From: Acinetobacter calcoaceticus ANC 3811
GTDB lineage: Bacteria > Pseudomonadota > Gammaproteobacteria > Pseudomonadales > Moraxellaceae
Length of the DNA stretch: 64,000 bases
Direction: 5' to 3'
Assembly: GCF_000399665.1 (NCBI RefSeq)
Contig: NZ_KB976986.1
Location: forward strand, 2,961,494 to 3,025,493
Position numbers and translations under genes: made by a program
Notes under the pieces: model-generated
Told to the model about the DNA's origin: nothing
What the model saw: the letters and a program-made list of their open reading frames with translations, nothing else
Databases searched by the model: none
In this document: positions 1 to 9,307 of the stretch, piece after piece
How positions within the stretch are numbered: position 1 is the stretch's first letter
Layout of the letters: each line of letters begins with the position of its first letter

Positions 1-1
1 A

Positions 2-172
2 AAGGCCAAAGAACAAGGTATTCGTCAATTATTCGTTTTAACAACGCGTACCGCTCACTGGTTTTTAGAACATGGTTTTCATCAGGTCAGTGTTGATGAG
101 TTACCTAATGCCCGTCAGGCGCTCTATAACTATCAAAGGAATTCTCTAGTCTTTAAGAAACTGCTTCCCTAG
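2..172 (+). CDS. argA: N-acetylglutamate synthase ArgA, C-terminal fragment
   Basis: This is the last 56 codons of a gene that begins before the window. The frame reads KAKEQGIRQLFVLTTRTAHW and ends in KKLLP before a TAG stop. The segments LFVLTTRTAHWF and LYNYQRNS match the end of the GNAT acetyltransferase domain of bacterial ArgA, which makes N-acetylglutamate in the first step of arginine synthesis. The N-terminal amino-acid-kinase-like domain cannot be seen. The assignment rests on this short tail only, but the conserved WF-GF and YNYQR pattern is characteristic. Confidence 0.8.
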   Translation, partial: KAKEQGIRQLFVLTTRTAHWFLEHGFHQVSVDELPNARQALYNYQRNSLVFKKLLP

Positions 173-216
173 CCTTTGCTCTTTTTAAGATATTCTTATT
201 TCAGATAAGCTTAGTT

Positions 217-264
217 AAAAAAGTACATCCATAAACGCTATTAATTTATGGTTGTACTTTTTTT
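217..264 (+). terminator. Rho-independent terminator after argA
   Basis: A long inverted repeat (AAAAAAGTACA, CCATAAA / TTTATGG, TGTACTTTTTT) with a 9-base loop and a T tract lies 45 bases after the argA stop. The A tract on the other side would let it work in both directions. Confidence 0.85.
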
Positions 265-506
265 AAATCTCTATTTTTAATGTTTTAATATTTTTTTATT
301 TTATTTACATCAACTTACCCATAATTAATTAAATATATTCCTCTTAGATAAATCACTTTTTTGCATAAGTTTATAGCCTATTGTTTTTAGCTTTTTTTTG
401 CATAAATAAAGACCGAATACTTATTTTTTCTGAAATAAAAATCCCTTTAGGGTATCTGCTCATCCAATTATTTTTTCTTTTTCTCTTTCGGGGAGCACGA
501 AATCTC

Positions 507-1475
507 ATGGCACTTTTCAATACCACTTCATGGGCAAAATATTCAGTCATCGCAGCCAGCCTTGCAGGAGTGATGATGTTAAGTGGTTGTGCCAAAAAAG
601 AGGAACAGGCCACCACAACTTTAAATATTGGCTATCAAAAATATGGCATTCTTCCTATTTTAAAAGCTCGTGGTGACCTAGAAAAAGTACTAAAAGAACA
701 AGGCGTGCAAGTAAAATGGGTCGAGTTTCCTGCTGGCCCTCAATTGCTTGAAGGCTTAAATGTAGGGAGCGTTTCACTCGGTGAAGCAGGTGAAGCACCA
801 CCTATTTTTGCTCAGGCAGCCAATCCAAATTTAGTCTATGTCGCAAACCAACCTGCTGCGCCAAAAGCCGAAGCATTATTGGTACAAAAAGACTCCCCAA
901 TCCACTCTATTAAAGATTTAAAAGGCAAACGTGTTGCTCTTAATAAGGGTTCGAATGTTCATTACCTATTATTAAAAGTTCTAGAAGCCAACAATTTAAG
1001 CTTAAGTGATATTCAACCTGTTTATCTACCGCCATCAGACGCTCGTGCTGCCTTTGAAAAAGGTGCAGTAGATGCTTGGGTAATTTGGGACCCGTTCTTT
1101 GCAGCGGCTGAACATCAAATTCAAGCACGAGTTTTAGCAACAGGTGAAAATTTAGTAAGCAATCATCAGTTCTATCTAGCTGACCGTAAATTTGCAGAAA
1201 ATAATCCAAAAGTTCTGAACACAGTTGTACAGACACTTAACCAGACTACTGAATGGGTGAGTTCACATCAGGATGAAGCTGCCAAGCTACTCGAAAAACC
1301 GACAGCACTTGAGTTTGATGTACTCAAAACGTCCATTTCACGTATGGGTTTTGGAGTTCAGCCAATCTCTGACAAGGTGGCACAAGAACAACAACAAGTA
1401 GCTGATGCCTTTTATGCGCAAAAGCTCATTCCTAACAAGCTCACTATTCAAGACGCCATTTTAAAACTGAAATAA
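507..1475 (+). CDS. Sulfonate ABC transporter substrate-binding lipoprotein (SsuA-like 1)
   Basis: This 322-residue protein belongs to the SsuA/NMT1 family of periplasmic binding proteins that deliver aliphatic sulfonates to SsuBC. The start at 507 follows GGGAGC and gives a clean signal peptide ending in the lipobox LSGC, so the protein is probably a lipoprotein; longer upstream readings add an unlikely Phe-rich tail. Seen motifs include ARGDLEKVL, EFPAGPQLLEGL and DARAAFEKGAVDAWVIWDPF, typical of SsuA. It heads the operon and is followed by a close paralogue. Substrate preference cannot be read from sequence. Family confidence is high, substrate moderate. Confidence 0.85.
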   Translation: MALFNTTSWAKYSVIAASLAGVMMLSGCAKKEEQATTTLNIGYQKYGILPILKARGDLEKVLKEQGVQVKWVEFPAGPQLLEGLNVGSVSLGEAGEAPPIFAQAANPNLVYVANQPAAPKAEALLVQKDSPIHSIKDLKGKRVALNKGSNVHYLLLKVLEANNLSLSDIQPVYLPPSDARAAFEKGAVDAWVIWDPFFAAAEHQIQARVLATGENLVSNHQFYLADRKFAENNPKVLNTVVQTLNQTTEWVSSHQDEAAKLLEKPTALEFDVLKTSISRMGFGVQPISDKVAQEQQQVADAFYAQKLIPNKLTIQDAILKLK

Positions 1476-1547
1476 ACCCAGCTTGGGCACAGCTTAAATA
1501 ACGATATAAATGCTGTGCCTGACCTCAAGGGGAACAAGGATATCAAT

Positions 1548-2531
1548 ATGCAACATCAGTCATTATTTAATAAGAGTCATTGGGCACAATTAGCTAAACG
1601 CATCAGTGCAGTCACTGTATTAGGTTTAACAATCGCAGCACCCGCTTGGGCAATTGATCCAACGGTAAAAGAACTTCGTATTGGTTTTCAAAAAAGTTCG
1701 ATTAACTTTGCGATTGCCAAACAGCAAAAATTATTTGAACAAGAATTTCCAAATGCCAAAGTTACTTGGAATGAGTTCCCTGCTGGACCACAAATTTTAG
1801 AAGCTTTGGCAGTCGGTTCCCTTGATGTCGGAGTTACTGGCGACACCCCTCCAGTCTACGCACAAGCAGCTGGTAAGCCTTTATATTACATTGCTTATGA
1901 AGCAGCTAAACCGCTAGCATCAGCAATTTTAGTTCCTAAAAACTCGCAGCTCAAACAACTTAAAGATCTTAAAGGCAAACGTATTGCGCTGCAAAAAGGT
2001 TCGAGTTCACATTACTTACTTGTACAAGCTGTACGTAAAGCAGGCCTAAACTGGAGTGACATTACTCCGATCTGGCTTACACCTGCCGATGCTCGCGCAG
2101 CATTTCAAAAAGGTGCTGTGGATGCATGGGCCATTTGGGACCCTTACTTCGCTTCAGCACAACTAGAAGATCAAGCTCGTGTTCTTGCATCAGGTAAAGG
2201 CTTAAGCCCGAACTATACATTTTATTTAGCAGCTCCAGATTTTGTTAAACAACATTCGAAAGCTGTTTCTGGACTCATCAAACAAATCAATCAAGCTGAC
2301 AAATGGGTTCAAAGCCATCAAGCAGAAACGGCAACAGCCATTGGCCAAAGCACAGGATTAAAGCCTGCAACCAGTGACTTATTTATTAAACGCCGTCCTC
2401 GTCCTTCATCAGCCGGGCCGCTGAACAGCAAAGTGATTGCTGAGCAGCAGCAACTCGCAGACATCTTTACTCAACAAGGCATCATTCCAAAACCAATCAG
2501 CATCAAACAAGCTGTTTGGATTGCCAAGTAA
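1548..2531 (+). CDS. ssuA: Sulfonate ABC transporter substrate-binding protein (SsuA-like 2)
   Basis: A second SsuA-family binding protein, 327 residues. The start at 1548 has AAGGA seven bases upstream. A signal peptide ends at about APAWA-I, with no lipobox, so this copy should be soluble in the periplasm, unlike its neighbour. It shares EFPAGPQILEAL and DARAAFQKGAVDAWAIWDPY with the first copy. The C-terminal FIKRRPRP segment resembles the RRP region of SsuA proteins more than the upstream paralogue does, so this is the better ssuA candidate. The gap of about 70 bases to the previous gene suggests co-transcription. Confidence 0.88.
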   Translation: MQHQSLFNKSHWAQLAKRISAVTVLGLTIAAPAWAIDPTVKELRIGFQKSSINFAIAKQQKLFEQEFPNAKVTWNEFPAGPQILEALAVGSLDVGVTGDTPPVYAQAAGKPLYYIAYEAAKPLASAILVPKNSQLKQLKDLKGKRIALQKGSSSHYLLVQAVRKAGLNWSDITPIWLTPADARAAFQKGAVDAWAIWDPYFASAQLEDQARVLASGKGLSPNYTFYLAAPDFVKQHSKAVSGLIKQINQADKWVQSHQAETATAIGQSTGLKPATSDLFIKRRPRPSSAGPLNSKVIAEQQQLADIFTQQGIIPKPISIKQAVWIAK

Positions 2532-2557
2532 TTTCAATAGACATATAGGTAATGCAC

Positions 2558-3733
2558 ATGAAAATTTTCTGGTTTATTCCTACCCACGGTGATAGTCGCT
2601 ATTTAGGTACAAGTAAAGGCGCTCGTCAGGTTGACCATGCCTATATGAAGCAAATTGCTGTAGCGGTAGATAATTTGGGTTATGAAGGTGTACTTATTCC
2701 AACAGGTCGTTCATGTGAAGATCCTTGGATTACGGCGGCTAGCCTGATTGATGCAACTCAACACCTTAAATTTTTAGTTGCGTTACGTCCCGGTGTAACA
2801 ACACCAGCATTAGCAGCTCGTATGGCTGCAACATTTGACCGCTTGTCGAATGGTCGCGTGTTACTCAACCTAGTGACTGGTGGTGATGAAGCTGAACTAC
2901 GCGGCGATGGTTTATATGAAGATCACTCAACGCGTTATCAGACTGCCAATGAATATGTAAAAATCTGGCGTGAAATTTTGACGCGTTCACATACGGGTGA
3001 AGCTTTTACTTTCCACGGTGAACGCCTACAAGTAGATGATGCGAAACTACTTTACCCACCTGTGCAAAAGCCTTATCCACCACTTTGGTTCGGCGGCTCT
3101 TCAGATGTCGCTGTCGATCTTGCAGCTGAGCAAGTCGATACTTACCTTACGTGGGGTGAACCACCAGAAGCAGTTAAACAAAAAGTCGAACATGTTCGTG
3201 CCAAAGCTGAGGCTAAAGGTCGGAAATTAACTTACGGTATTCGCTTGCATGTGATTGTTCGCGAGACCAACGAACAAGCTTGGGCAGCAGCGAACGAGCT
3301 TATCCAATATCTTGATGATGCGACTATTGCTGCAGCACAGAAAAAATTTGCGCAGATGGACTCTGTAGGTCAACAGCGTATGGCAGCTCTCCATGGCGGT
3401 AACCGTGACAAGCTTGAAGTATCTCCGAACCTTTGGGCAGGTATTGGTTTAGTCCGCGGTGGCGCTGGTACAGCACTTGTAGGTGATCCAGAAACAGTTG
3501 CTGCCCGCATTCAGGAATATGCTGACTTAGGTATTGATACTTTTATTTTCTCGGGCTATCCACATCTTGAAGAGTCAATCCGTTTTGCAGAATTAGTATT
3601 CCCGTTATTGCCAATCGAAACTCGCGCCAAACTTGCTCAGCCAAATTTAACCGGTCCATTCGGTGAAATTATTGCCAACAACTATGTTCCAGACGAGAAG
3701 AAGCAAAATGATTCCGTCAAGGAGCCTGCATGA
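2558..3733 (+). CDS. ssuD: FMNH2-dependent alkanesulfonate monooxygenase SsuD
   Basis: This 391-residue luciferase-like TIM-barrel enzyme cleaves alkanesulfonates to an aldehyde and sulfite with FMNH2 and O2, supplying sulfur under starvation. It aligns by eye along its whole length with E. coli SsuD ([46 protein letters not shown]). The start at 2558 is preferred because AGG lies eight bases upstream; an ATG six bases earlier is too close to that site. Its stop overlaps the ssuC start by four bases (ATGA). No ssuE flavin reductase gene is present in the operon, so FMNH2 must come from elsewhere. Confidence 0.95.
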   Translation: MKIFWFIPTHGDSRYLGTSKGARQVDHAYMKQIAVAVDNLGYEGVLIPTGRSCEDPWITAASLIDATQHLKFLVALRPGVTTPALAARMAATFDRLSNGRVLLNLVTGGDEAELRGDGLYEDHSTRYQTANEYVKIWREILTRSHTGEAFTFHGERLQVDDAKLLYPPVQKPYPPLWFGGSSDVAVDLAAEQVDTYLTWGEPPEAVKQKVEHVRAKAEAKGRKLTYGIRLHVIVRETNEQAWAAANELIQYLDDATIAAAQKKFAQMDSVGQQRMAALHGGNRDKLEVSPNLWAGIGLVRGGAGTALVGDPETVAARIQEYADLGIDTFIFSGYPHLEESIRFAELVFPLLPIETRAKLAQPNLTGPFGEIIANNYVPDEKKQNDSVKEPA

Positions 3734-4527
3734 GTAAAGATAAAAGTATTGTTTCACGTGGAACAAAACAAATCGGGCAGCATTTGCTGCCTTGGGTTTT
3801 CCCCATTGTTCTCTTGGTTGTTTGGCAAATTGCTTCAAGTTCAGGTCTTTTAGAAAGCCGCATTTTGCCAGCACCCACTGCCGTTGTTTCCGCTTTTTGG
3901 CACTTGCTCGTTAGCGGGGAATTATGGCATCACGTTAAGGTGAGTGCTGGTCGTGCTTTGCTTGGACTTTTGGTTGGTGGCGGTTTAGGTTTGCTCTTAG
4001 GTTTACTTAATGGCTCTTCACGCTTCGCCTCTACCCTGCTCGACACGACCTTGCAAATGATTCGTAACATCCCTGCATTAGCACTTATTCCACTTGTAAT
4101 CTTGTGGTTCGGTATTGATGAAACAGCGAAATTATTCTTGGTCGCAGTAGGCGTTTTCTTCCCGATTTATATTAATACCTATCACGGTATTCGATCAGTT
4201 GACCCTCAATTGATCGAAATGGGTAAAAGTTATGGCCTTTCTCGCTGGCAGCTTTACAAAGAAATTATTCTTCCGGGTGCTATGCCTTCTATTTTAGTAG
4301 GTCTACGCTTTGCTTTAGGTTTGGTTTGGGTATTGCTCATTGTCGCTGAAACCATTTCAGCTCAAGCAGGTATTGGTTATATGACTATGAATGCACGTGA
4401 GTTTTTACAAACAGATGTCGTTCTGGTCGGAATTCTTCTTTACGCCTTACTAGGCAAACTGGCAGATGTTTTAGCACAGCTTTTAGAACGCTATTTACTA
4501 CGTTGGCACTCTGGATATCAGAAATAA
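3730..4527 (+). CDS. ssuC: Sulfonate ABC transporter permease SsuC
   Basis: A 265-residue inner-membrane permease of the BPD-transport family with about six hydrophobic segments. The EAA-loop region is visible as [31 protein letters not shown], split here as [15 protein letters not shown] then [12 protein letters not shown]. It is translationally coupled to ssuD (ATGA overlap) and precedes the ATPase gene by 13 bases. It should form the membrane channel for sulfonates with SsuB and the upstream binding proteins. A parS-like ParB site lies inside the first codons (3750-3765). Confidence 0.93.
   Translation: MSKDKSIVSRGTKQIGQHLLPWVFPIVLLVVWQIASSSGLLESRILPAPTAVVSAFWHLLVSGELWHHVKVSAGRALLGLLVGGGLGLLLGLLNGSSRFASTLLDTTLQMIRNIPALALIPLVILWFGIDETAKLFLVAVGVFFPIYINTYHGIRSVDPQLIEMGKSYGLSRWQLYKEIILPGAMPSILVGLRFALGLVWVLLIVAETISAQAGIGYMTMNAREFLQTDVVLVGILLYALLGKLADVLAQLLERYLLRWHSGYQK
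3750..3765. other. parS-like ParB binding site 1
   Basis: TGTTTCACGTGGAACA is a 16-bp near-palindrome that matches the chromosomal parS consensus (TGTTTCACGTGAAACA, or TGTTCCACGTGGAACA). It lies in the ssuC coding sequence. Three more such sites occur in this window. Confidence 0.8.
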
Positions 4528-4540
4528 GGGAGCTTAGAAC

Positions 4541-5341
4541 ATGACAAATCTGAATTTAAATATTAATCAAAATGAAGTGCAGCTCATTCCTGAAAGTCCA
4601 GCAGAATCACAAGAACCGACATTAGGTGCAGAGATTCTGATTGAGCAACTTTATAAATTCTATGGCGAGGTAAAAGTCCTTGAAGATCTTGACCTACACA
4701 TCCAGCCAGGTGAGTTTTTAGCAATTGTTGGTCGAAGTGGCTGTGGCAAAAGTACGTTACTACGTTTAATTGCCCAACTTGAAAAAGCCAGTTTTGGGGA
4801 AATCAAATTCAAATCTGCTCGACATTTGCGTGAAGGCATTACTAACGATGATATTCGAGTAATGTTCCAAGACCCACGCTTGCTTCCTTGGAGAAATATT
4901 CTTCAAAACGTTCAACTGGGTTTGCCTAAAGCTCAACATGCTTTAGCAGAAGAATTACTAGAAAAAGTGGGTTTAAAAGAAAAATCTGGACAATGGCCTT
5001 CACAACTCTCAGGTGGACAACGTCAGCGTACCGCCTTAGCACGTGCATTATCTCATACACCGCGTATTTTACTGCTTGATGAGCCTTTAGGTGCATTAGA
5101 TGCCCTCACCCGTCTTGAGATGCAAAGCTTGATTGAGCGCTTATGGAAAGAACAAGGTTTTACTGCCATTTTAGTGACACACGACGTAAGTGAAGCAGTA
5201 CAATTAGCCGACCGTATTATCTTATTAGATAAGGGTCAAATCGCTCAAAGTTTCCACGTTAATTTGCCACGTCCCCGTAAAAAAAGTATTAGTTTTTCCC
5301 AACTTGAGCAACAAGTACTCGATGCAGTTCTGGCAACTTAA
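4541..5341 (+). CDS. ssuB: Sulfonate ABC transporter ATP-binding protein SsuB
   Basis: A 266-residue ABC ATPase that powers sulfonate import. Walker [10 protein letters not shown] is at about residues 64-72, the Q-loop at [11 protein letters not shown], the signature LSGGQ at 156-160, Walker B LLLDEP at 177-182, and the switch His in LVTHDVSEA. The N-terminal 30 residues are a poorly conserved extension. It is the last gene of the operon, followed by a strong terminator. Confidence 0.93.
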   Translation: MTNLNLNINQNEVQLIPESPAESQEPTLGAEILIEQLYKFYGEVKVLEDLDLHIQPGEFLAIVGRSGCGKSTLLRLIAQLEKASFGEIKFKSARHLREGITNDDIRVMFQDPRLLPWRNILQNVQLGLPKAQHALAEELLEKVGLKEKSGQWPSQLSGGQRQRTALARALSHTPRILLLDEPLGALDALTRLEMQSLIERLWKEQGFTAILVTHDVSEAVQLADRIILLDKGQIAQSFHVNLPRPRKKSISFSQLEQQVLDAVLAT

Positions 5342-5390
5342 GGTTGCGATAAAGAATGAGAACTGTTCAACCGAAAAATGCCCAATTTAC

Positions 5391-5424
5391 GAGCAATAAA
5401 ACTGCTGTTTTATTGCTCTTTTTT
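5391..5424 (+). terminator. Terminator of the ssu operon
   Basis: GAGCAATAAAAC, loop TGCT, GTTTTATTGCTC, then a run of T. The stem is perfect and starts 50 bases after the ssuB stop. Confidence 0.92.
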
Positions 5425-5600
5425 AGAGCGAAATTTAAAAAATATTTTTAAGAATAACAATAAACTAGTGAATCTCTCTATTTTTTGCACAATAGTATAT
5501 CTATTACGCAAATAACTAGCCGTTTTTTGATTAAAAAAGCAAGACACCTGTGCACAAATCAAACAATTTACCTTACAATGGGAATACTATTTTTTTAATT

Positions 5601-6221
5601 ATGCAGCAGATGGAACAAAAAAAGAGTACCCAAAAGCGCAATCAGCTTCTTGCTGCCGCCCTTGACGTATTTTCAGTCTATGGGTTCACTGGCGCAAGTC
5701 TGGATGAAATTGCCCAACTCGCCGACATGCATAAGTCGAATATTTTCTATTACTACGAAAATAAAGAGTCTTTATACGTAGAAGTGCTCACAACTGTTTT
5801 ACAAAAATGGTTGGCTCCCTTACAAACTTTAGAGTCTGAATTAGAACCAGCCGAAGCCTTAACTCACTATTTAATACAAAAAATCGAACTGTCTCGTAGC
5901 CAACCGAAAGCATCTAGATTGTTTGCATTAGAAATAATTCAAGGCGCTCCGCATATTTTACCTATACTCAAAGGGCCATTAAAAAAACTATTTAAGCGCA
6001 AAGCTAAAGTCATTCAGACTTGGCAAGAAGAAGGGAAGATTTCACCAGATATCGACCCAGAATTATTAATCTTAAACATTTGGGGCCTTACGCAAAACTA
6101 TGCAGATTTTGCAACCCAAATGGAAATGGTGACTGGAAAAACACTTCGTAACCGAAGCATGTTCCAACGCTCAATTGAACATACAGTCCACCTGATGCTC
6201 TACGGCGTATTGCCTCGTTAA
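5601..6221 (+). CDS. TetR-family regulator, RutR-like
   Basis: A 206-residue TetR/AcrR repressor. The N-terminal helix-turn-helix reads GFTGASLDEIAQLADMHKSN followed by IFYYYENKESLY. The C-terminal half (ASRLFALEIIQGAP, IDPELLILNIWGLTQNYADFA) matches E. coli RutR, which senses uracil or thymine and controls pyrimidine and purine genes. The start is uncertain: ATG 5601 is chosen, GTG 5550 and ATG 5610 are alternatives, and none has a clear ribosome site. Targets are unknown; it could act on nearby genes or the purine genes elsewhere. Confidence 0.8.
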   Translation: MQQMEQKKSTQKRNQLLAAALDVFSVYGFTGASLDEIAQLADMHKSNIFYYYENKESLYVEVLTTVLQKWLAPLQTLESELEPAEALTHYLIQKIELSRSQPKASRLFALEIIQGAPHILPILKGPLKKLFKRKAKVIQTWQEEGKISPDIDPELLILNIWGLTQNYADFATQMEMVTGKTLRNRSMFQRSIEHTVHLMLYGVLPR

Positions 6222-6224
6222 AAC

Positions 6225-6258
6225 AAAAAAAGATCGGCAAATTTGCCGATCTTTTTTT
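6225..6258. terminator. Bidirectional terminator between convergent genes
   Basis: A-tract, AGATCGGCAAATTTGCCGATCT, T-tract: a perfect inverted repeat that serves the TetR gene on the plus strand and the nucleosidase gene on the minus strand. It slightly overlaps the latter's stop codon. Confidence 0.92.
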
Positions 6259-6823
6259 AGAAATGATTTTGATAAAGCGCCAAAAGTTTTTGGGCACCTA
6301 ATAATAAATTTTCTTCCCAATCCACATGTGCAGTGTCATCTGCCCCATCAGTAATATACTTCACCGAAATCAGGCGTACGCCTAGCTTATGGCAGACTTT
6401 GGCTAAGGCATACCCTTCCATATCAACCACATCACAAGCTACTTTTGGCTGACCTGTTTCAAATGAATCGCCAGTTCCGCAAACTGCTTTTGGCAAATCA
6501 ACAAAATGGGGATGAAGATGAATCTCTGCCGCCAAGTGATCATCTAATGGCGTTACACCAACTTCAAACCCTAAAGGTGAAACATCCATATCACGTTGGA
6601 CAAAAGTCTTTACTTCGACTAAATCATGTCGATTAAATGCAGAGCTCCCTGCTGTACCCAGATTAATTAAAGTTTTACATCCAGTTTTTTGAATAACCTC
6701 AAATGCTTTAAAAGCAGCATTAATCTTACCAATACCACTGTAATGGACTTCAACACCTGCTTGTTCAAACAAACCTTTAGATTCATTAGGAAGTGCCATA
6801 ATTAAAGCAATATCGTTATTCAT
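6257..6823 (-). CDS. PNP/UDP-family nucleosidase (MTA/SAH nucleosidase-like)
   Basis: A 188-residue member of the purine-nucleoside phosphorylase / MTA-SAH nucleosidase fold. Seen features are ALPNES near the N-terminus, the glycine segment YSGIGKINAAF, LINLGTAGS, the ribose-contact VDMEGYAL and the Asp of YITDGADD that acts in catalysis in MtnN. It is shorter than E. coli MtnN (232 residues) because a central segment is compact. The probable role is hydrolysis of a purine thio-nucleoside in methionine salvage, but the exact substrate is inferred. It stands alone and converges on the TetR gene. Confidence 0.8.
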   Translation of the reverse strand: MNNDIALIMALPNESKGLFEQAGVEVHYSGIGKINAAFKAFEVIQKTGCKTLINLGTAGSSAFNRHDLVEVKTFVQRDMDVSPLGFEVGVTPLDDHLAAEIHLHPHFVDLPKAVCGTGDSFETGQPKVACDVVDMEGYALAKVCHKLGVRLISVKYITDGADDTAHVDWEENLLLGAQKLLALYQNHF

Positions 6824-6873
6824 TCAAAAAGCTCAAATCAAAATCAAATAAATTAGCAAATAAGTATAAATCA

Positions 6874-6894
6874 GGTGCAAAAGCTTTTTGCACC
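6874..6894. terminator. Hairpin below the TDT transporter gene, possible terminator
   Basis: GGTGCAAAA, three-base loop, TTTTGCACC. It lies just downstream of the minus-strand TDT gene, but the T run sits on the plus-strand side only, so termination of that gene is doubtful. Confidence 0.4.
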
Positions 6895-6903
6895 TTTTCA
6901 TCA

Positions 6904-8037
6904 TTACTGCACTTTTTGTTGTAAAGCGATTAAACATGGAGAGAAGAAGAGTTGGCCGCTATATGCGCCTGCTAGCGTTTTCTTCATTACCACGCCCCAC
7001 ATTGTCAATAATAAAAGACTCAATGCCACCGCAACGTATTGTAAAAAGACAATTTCGACCTGATGCCCTAAATTAAATAGCGCCAAAATAAATACACCTA
7101 ATGGAAAGGTTAAGCCCCACCAACCTAAGTTAAATGGAATACCTGTCTTTGCATGGCGAAGCGTTGTTAAAATCGCTAGGCCAAGCCACCATAACCCGAA
7201 GCCTAAAAGCACGAGACTGCCCACAATTCCTAAAGCTTGAAAGACATTCGCAAATTGGTGAAATCCTACATTTGGCACCACTCTTTGGGCTTGCTCACCT
7301 AGTAACAATAAACCTAATGCACCAGTACCAATCGGGCCTAAAGAAAGCCAGCTAGAAATTGCGACTTCTTTTTCAGGTAACTGATGCAAAGCCATGCGCA
7401 ACATTAGAATTGTCAAAATAGCAAATGCGGGTAAAACAGAAATTCCCCAAAGTACGTAGCCAGCCATTAATAAATGAAAGCTATGCAAATCTGCCGGTAA
7501 ATGAGCGACTAACATGCCAGCAGAACTTGCTGCTACTTCACATGCAACCACAGGTAATAGCCAGATTGCGGTCATCGTATGTAGCTGATGGTTCTGACGA
7601 CTAAACATACAAAACGGCACGATCCACGCAATCGATAGTGCTAAAAAGACATCGACGTACCATAAAGCTTGAGCAATATGTATCGCAACTTCACCGTAAA
7701 GCCCGACACCGAAGCTTAAAAAGCCATTCAATATTGTAGCCAATCCCATCGGGATAGCCCCTAAAAACAAGCTCATATTGGGATGGTTAAATATTTGCTT
7801 CGCTTCATGGGGGAAAAGAAGCCACCGCAATAAATAGAGAGCAGAAAAAACGCTAAATAAAACAATATTAAATTGCCATAACAAAGTTGCTAACGTGAAT
7901 AAAAACGATTGAGCAAATGGAAGCTGAATTAAAATCATACTGACCACACCAGTCCCCATAGTCGCTGTAAACCAATTTGGGGTAAAATGTCGTATAACAT
8001 CTTTGCTATGATTTAATTGGTAAAAAGGTTTTTTCAT
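6904..8037 (-). CDS. TDT-family transporter (SLAC1/TehA/Mae1-like)
   Basis: A 377-residue membrane protein with about ten hydrophobic segments. The N-terminal signature FTPNWFTATMGTGVVSMIL is typical of the tellurite-resistance/dicarboxylate transporter (voltage-dependent anion channel) family, which includes yeast Ssu1 sulfite pumps, Mae1 malate permease and plant SLAC1 anion channels. It probably exports an organic acid or sulfite. A sulfite role would fit the SsuD gene 3 kb away, which releases sulfite, but that link is inference only. It is transcribed away from ribF. Confidence 0.85.
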   Translation of the reverse strand: MKKPFYQLNHSKDVIRHFTPNWFTATMGTGVVSMILIQLPFAQSFLFTLATLLWQFNIVLFSVFSALYLLRWLLFPHEAKQIFNHPNMSLFLGAIPMGLATILNGFLSFGVGLYGEVAIHIAQALWYVDVFLALSIAWIVPFCMFSRQNHQLHTMTAIWLLPVVACEVAASSAGMLVAHLPADLHSFHLLMAGYVLWGISVLPAFAILTILMLRMALHQLPEKEVAISSWLSLGPIGTGALGLLLLGEQAQRVVPNVGFHQFANVFQALGIVGSLVLLGFGLWWLGLAILTTLRHAKTGIPFNLGWWGLTFPLGVFILALFNLGHQVEIVFLQYVAVALSLLLLTMWGVVMKKTLAGAYSGQLFFSPCLIALQQKVQ

Positions 8038-8244
8038 TTTAGTTCTCTAATCAAAGAGTGGATAAAGATATAGTAGAGCAAACCATTAATAAGAAAAATT
8101 GATTTATTTTTATTTAATTCATCAATATTTTAGATATGTAAATATTCATATTGAAAAATAACTGAGTAAAAACACAACAACAAGACGAATCTGTGAGATT
8201 ATGGCAATATATAGCCCTTGCAAAAATAGCCATATTTTAAGTTC

Positions 8245-9246
8245 ATGAAACTGCTTCGTCTTAATGCGTTATCGCCCAATTTTCAGTTACCTCAAACAGC
8301 TGTAACTATTGGTAATTTTGATGGTGTCCATTTAGGTCACCAAGCGATGATTGCTCAACTCAAAAAAATTGCTGCAGCACAAGGCTTAAAAACATTGGTT
8401 ATGATTTTTGAGCCACAACCTCTTGAATTCTTTAAAGGCTACGATGCCCCTCCTCGTATTAATTCACTACGAGAAAAAGTTGAATACCTAGCTGAGCTTG
8501 GGGTTGATTACATTGCAGTTGCTAAATTTGATGAGCATTTCCGTAGCCTGAGTGCATCAGCCTTTGCAGACTTATTAAAAGATAAATTAAACGCGCAAAC
8601 TTTGGTTTTAGGAGATGACTTTCATTTCGGTAAAGACCGTCAAGGCAACAGCGAGTTTTTAAAAGATTACGGATTTGGGGTCACAAATCTACATACGATT
8701 GAACTCGAAGGTGAACGCGTAAGTTCAACTCGTATTCGCCAAGTACTTCAGGTAGGAAACCTTGCCTTAGCAGCTAAATTATTAGGCCGTCCTTACAGTA
8801 TTACTGGACGTGTCCAATATGGCGACCAGATTGGCCGAACTCTCGATTTTCCAACCATTAACGTTCGTCTCAACCGCCACAAGCCCTGTTTAAATGGGAT
8901 TTATGGTGTTGAAGTCATTTGTGAAACAACTTCACTCACTCAAAAAGTGCGTCAAGATACACCTGAAAAACCGGGAATTGCCGGATATCATGAAAACAGC
9001 CTATATGGCGCGGGGCATGTCGGTACACGTCCAGCCATTCAGCAAGAACATCCAGAGTGGAGATTAGAAGTACATTTCCCTGATGTTTCTGCTAATCTGT
9101 ATGGCTTATTTATGCGGGTGACTTTCCTTCACTATCTTCATGGTGAATTGAACTACCCTTCGCTTGAAGCACTTAAGGCAGGAATTGATAATGACGTGCA
9201 GCAGTTACGACAATACCGTAACGACACGACACAATTTCCTTTTTAA
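8245..9246 (+). CDS. ribF: Bifunctional riboflavin kinase / FAD synthetase RibF
   Basis: A 333-residue two-domain enzyme that phosphorylates riboflavin to FMN and adenylates FMN to FAD. The N-terminal nucleotidyltransferase motif GNFDGVHLGH is at residues 23-32 and the RVSSTRIR motif is in the middle. The C-terminal flavokinase domain starts near residue 185 (GRVQYGDQIGRTLDFPT). It heads the ribF-ileS-lspA-fkpB cluster, a common gammaproteobacterial order. The gap to ileS is about 60 bases. Confidence 0.96.
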   Translation: MKLLRLNALSPNFQLPQTAVTIGNFDGVHLGHQAMIAQLKKIAAAQGLKTLVMIFEPQPLEFFKGYDAPPRINSLREKVEYLAELGVDYIAVAKFDEHFRSLSASAFADLLKDKLNAQTLVLGDDFHFGKDRQGNSEFLKDYGFGVTNLHTIELEGERVSSTRIRQVLQVGNLALAAKLLGRPYSITGRVQYGDQIGRTLDFPTINVRLNRHKPCLNGIYGVEVICETTSLTQKVRQDTPEKPGIAGYHENSLYGAGHVGTRPAIQQEHPEWRLEVHFPDVSANLYGLFMRVTFLHYLHGELNYPSLEALKAGIDNDVQQLRQYRNDTTQFPF

Positions 9247-9307
9247 TTCGAATTTTGATTGTAAAACATGTCGGCTCCCAAGCTGATTAAACTGGATGAA
9301 AACTTGC

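Noticed and set aside
371..616. 81-codon minus-strand frame over the first SsuA start
   Set aside because: It overlaps the signal peptide region of a well-supported gene and shows no motif or ribosome site.
4549..4560. One-mismatch copy of TTTRAATTYAAA at the start of ssuB
   Set aside because: It lies in coding sequence (codons for Asn-Leu-Asn-Leu-Asn), is isolated and not an exact match.
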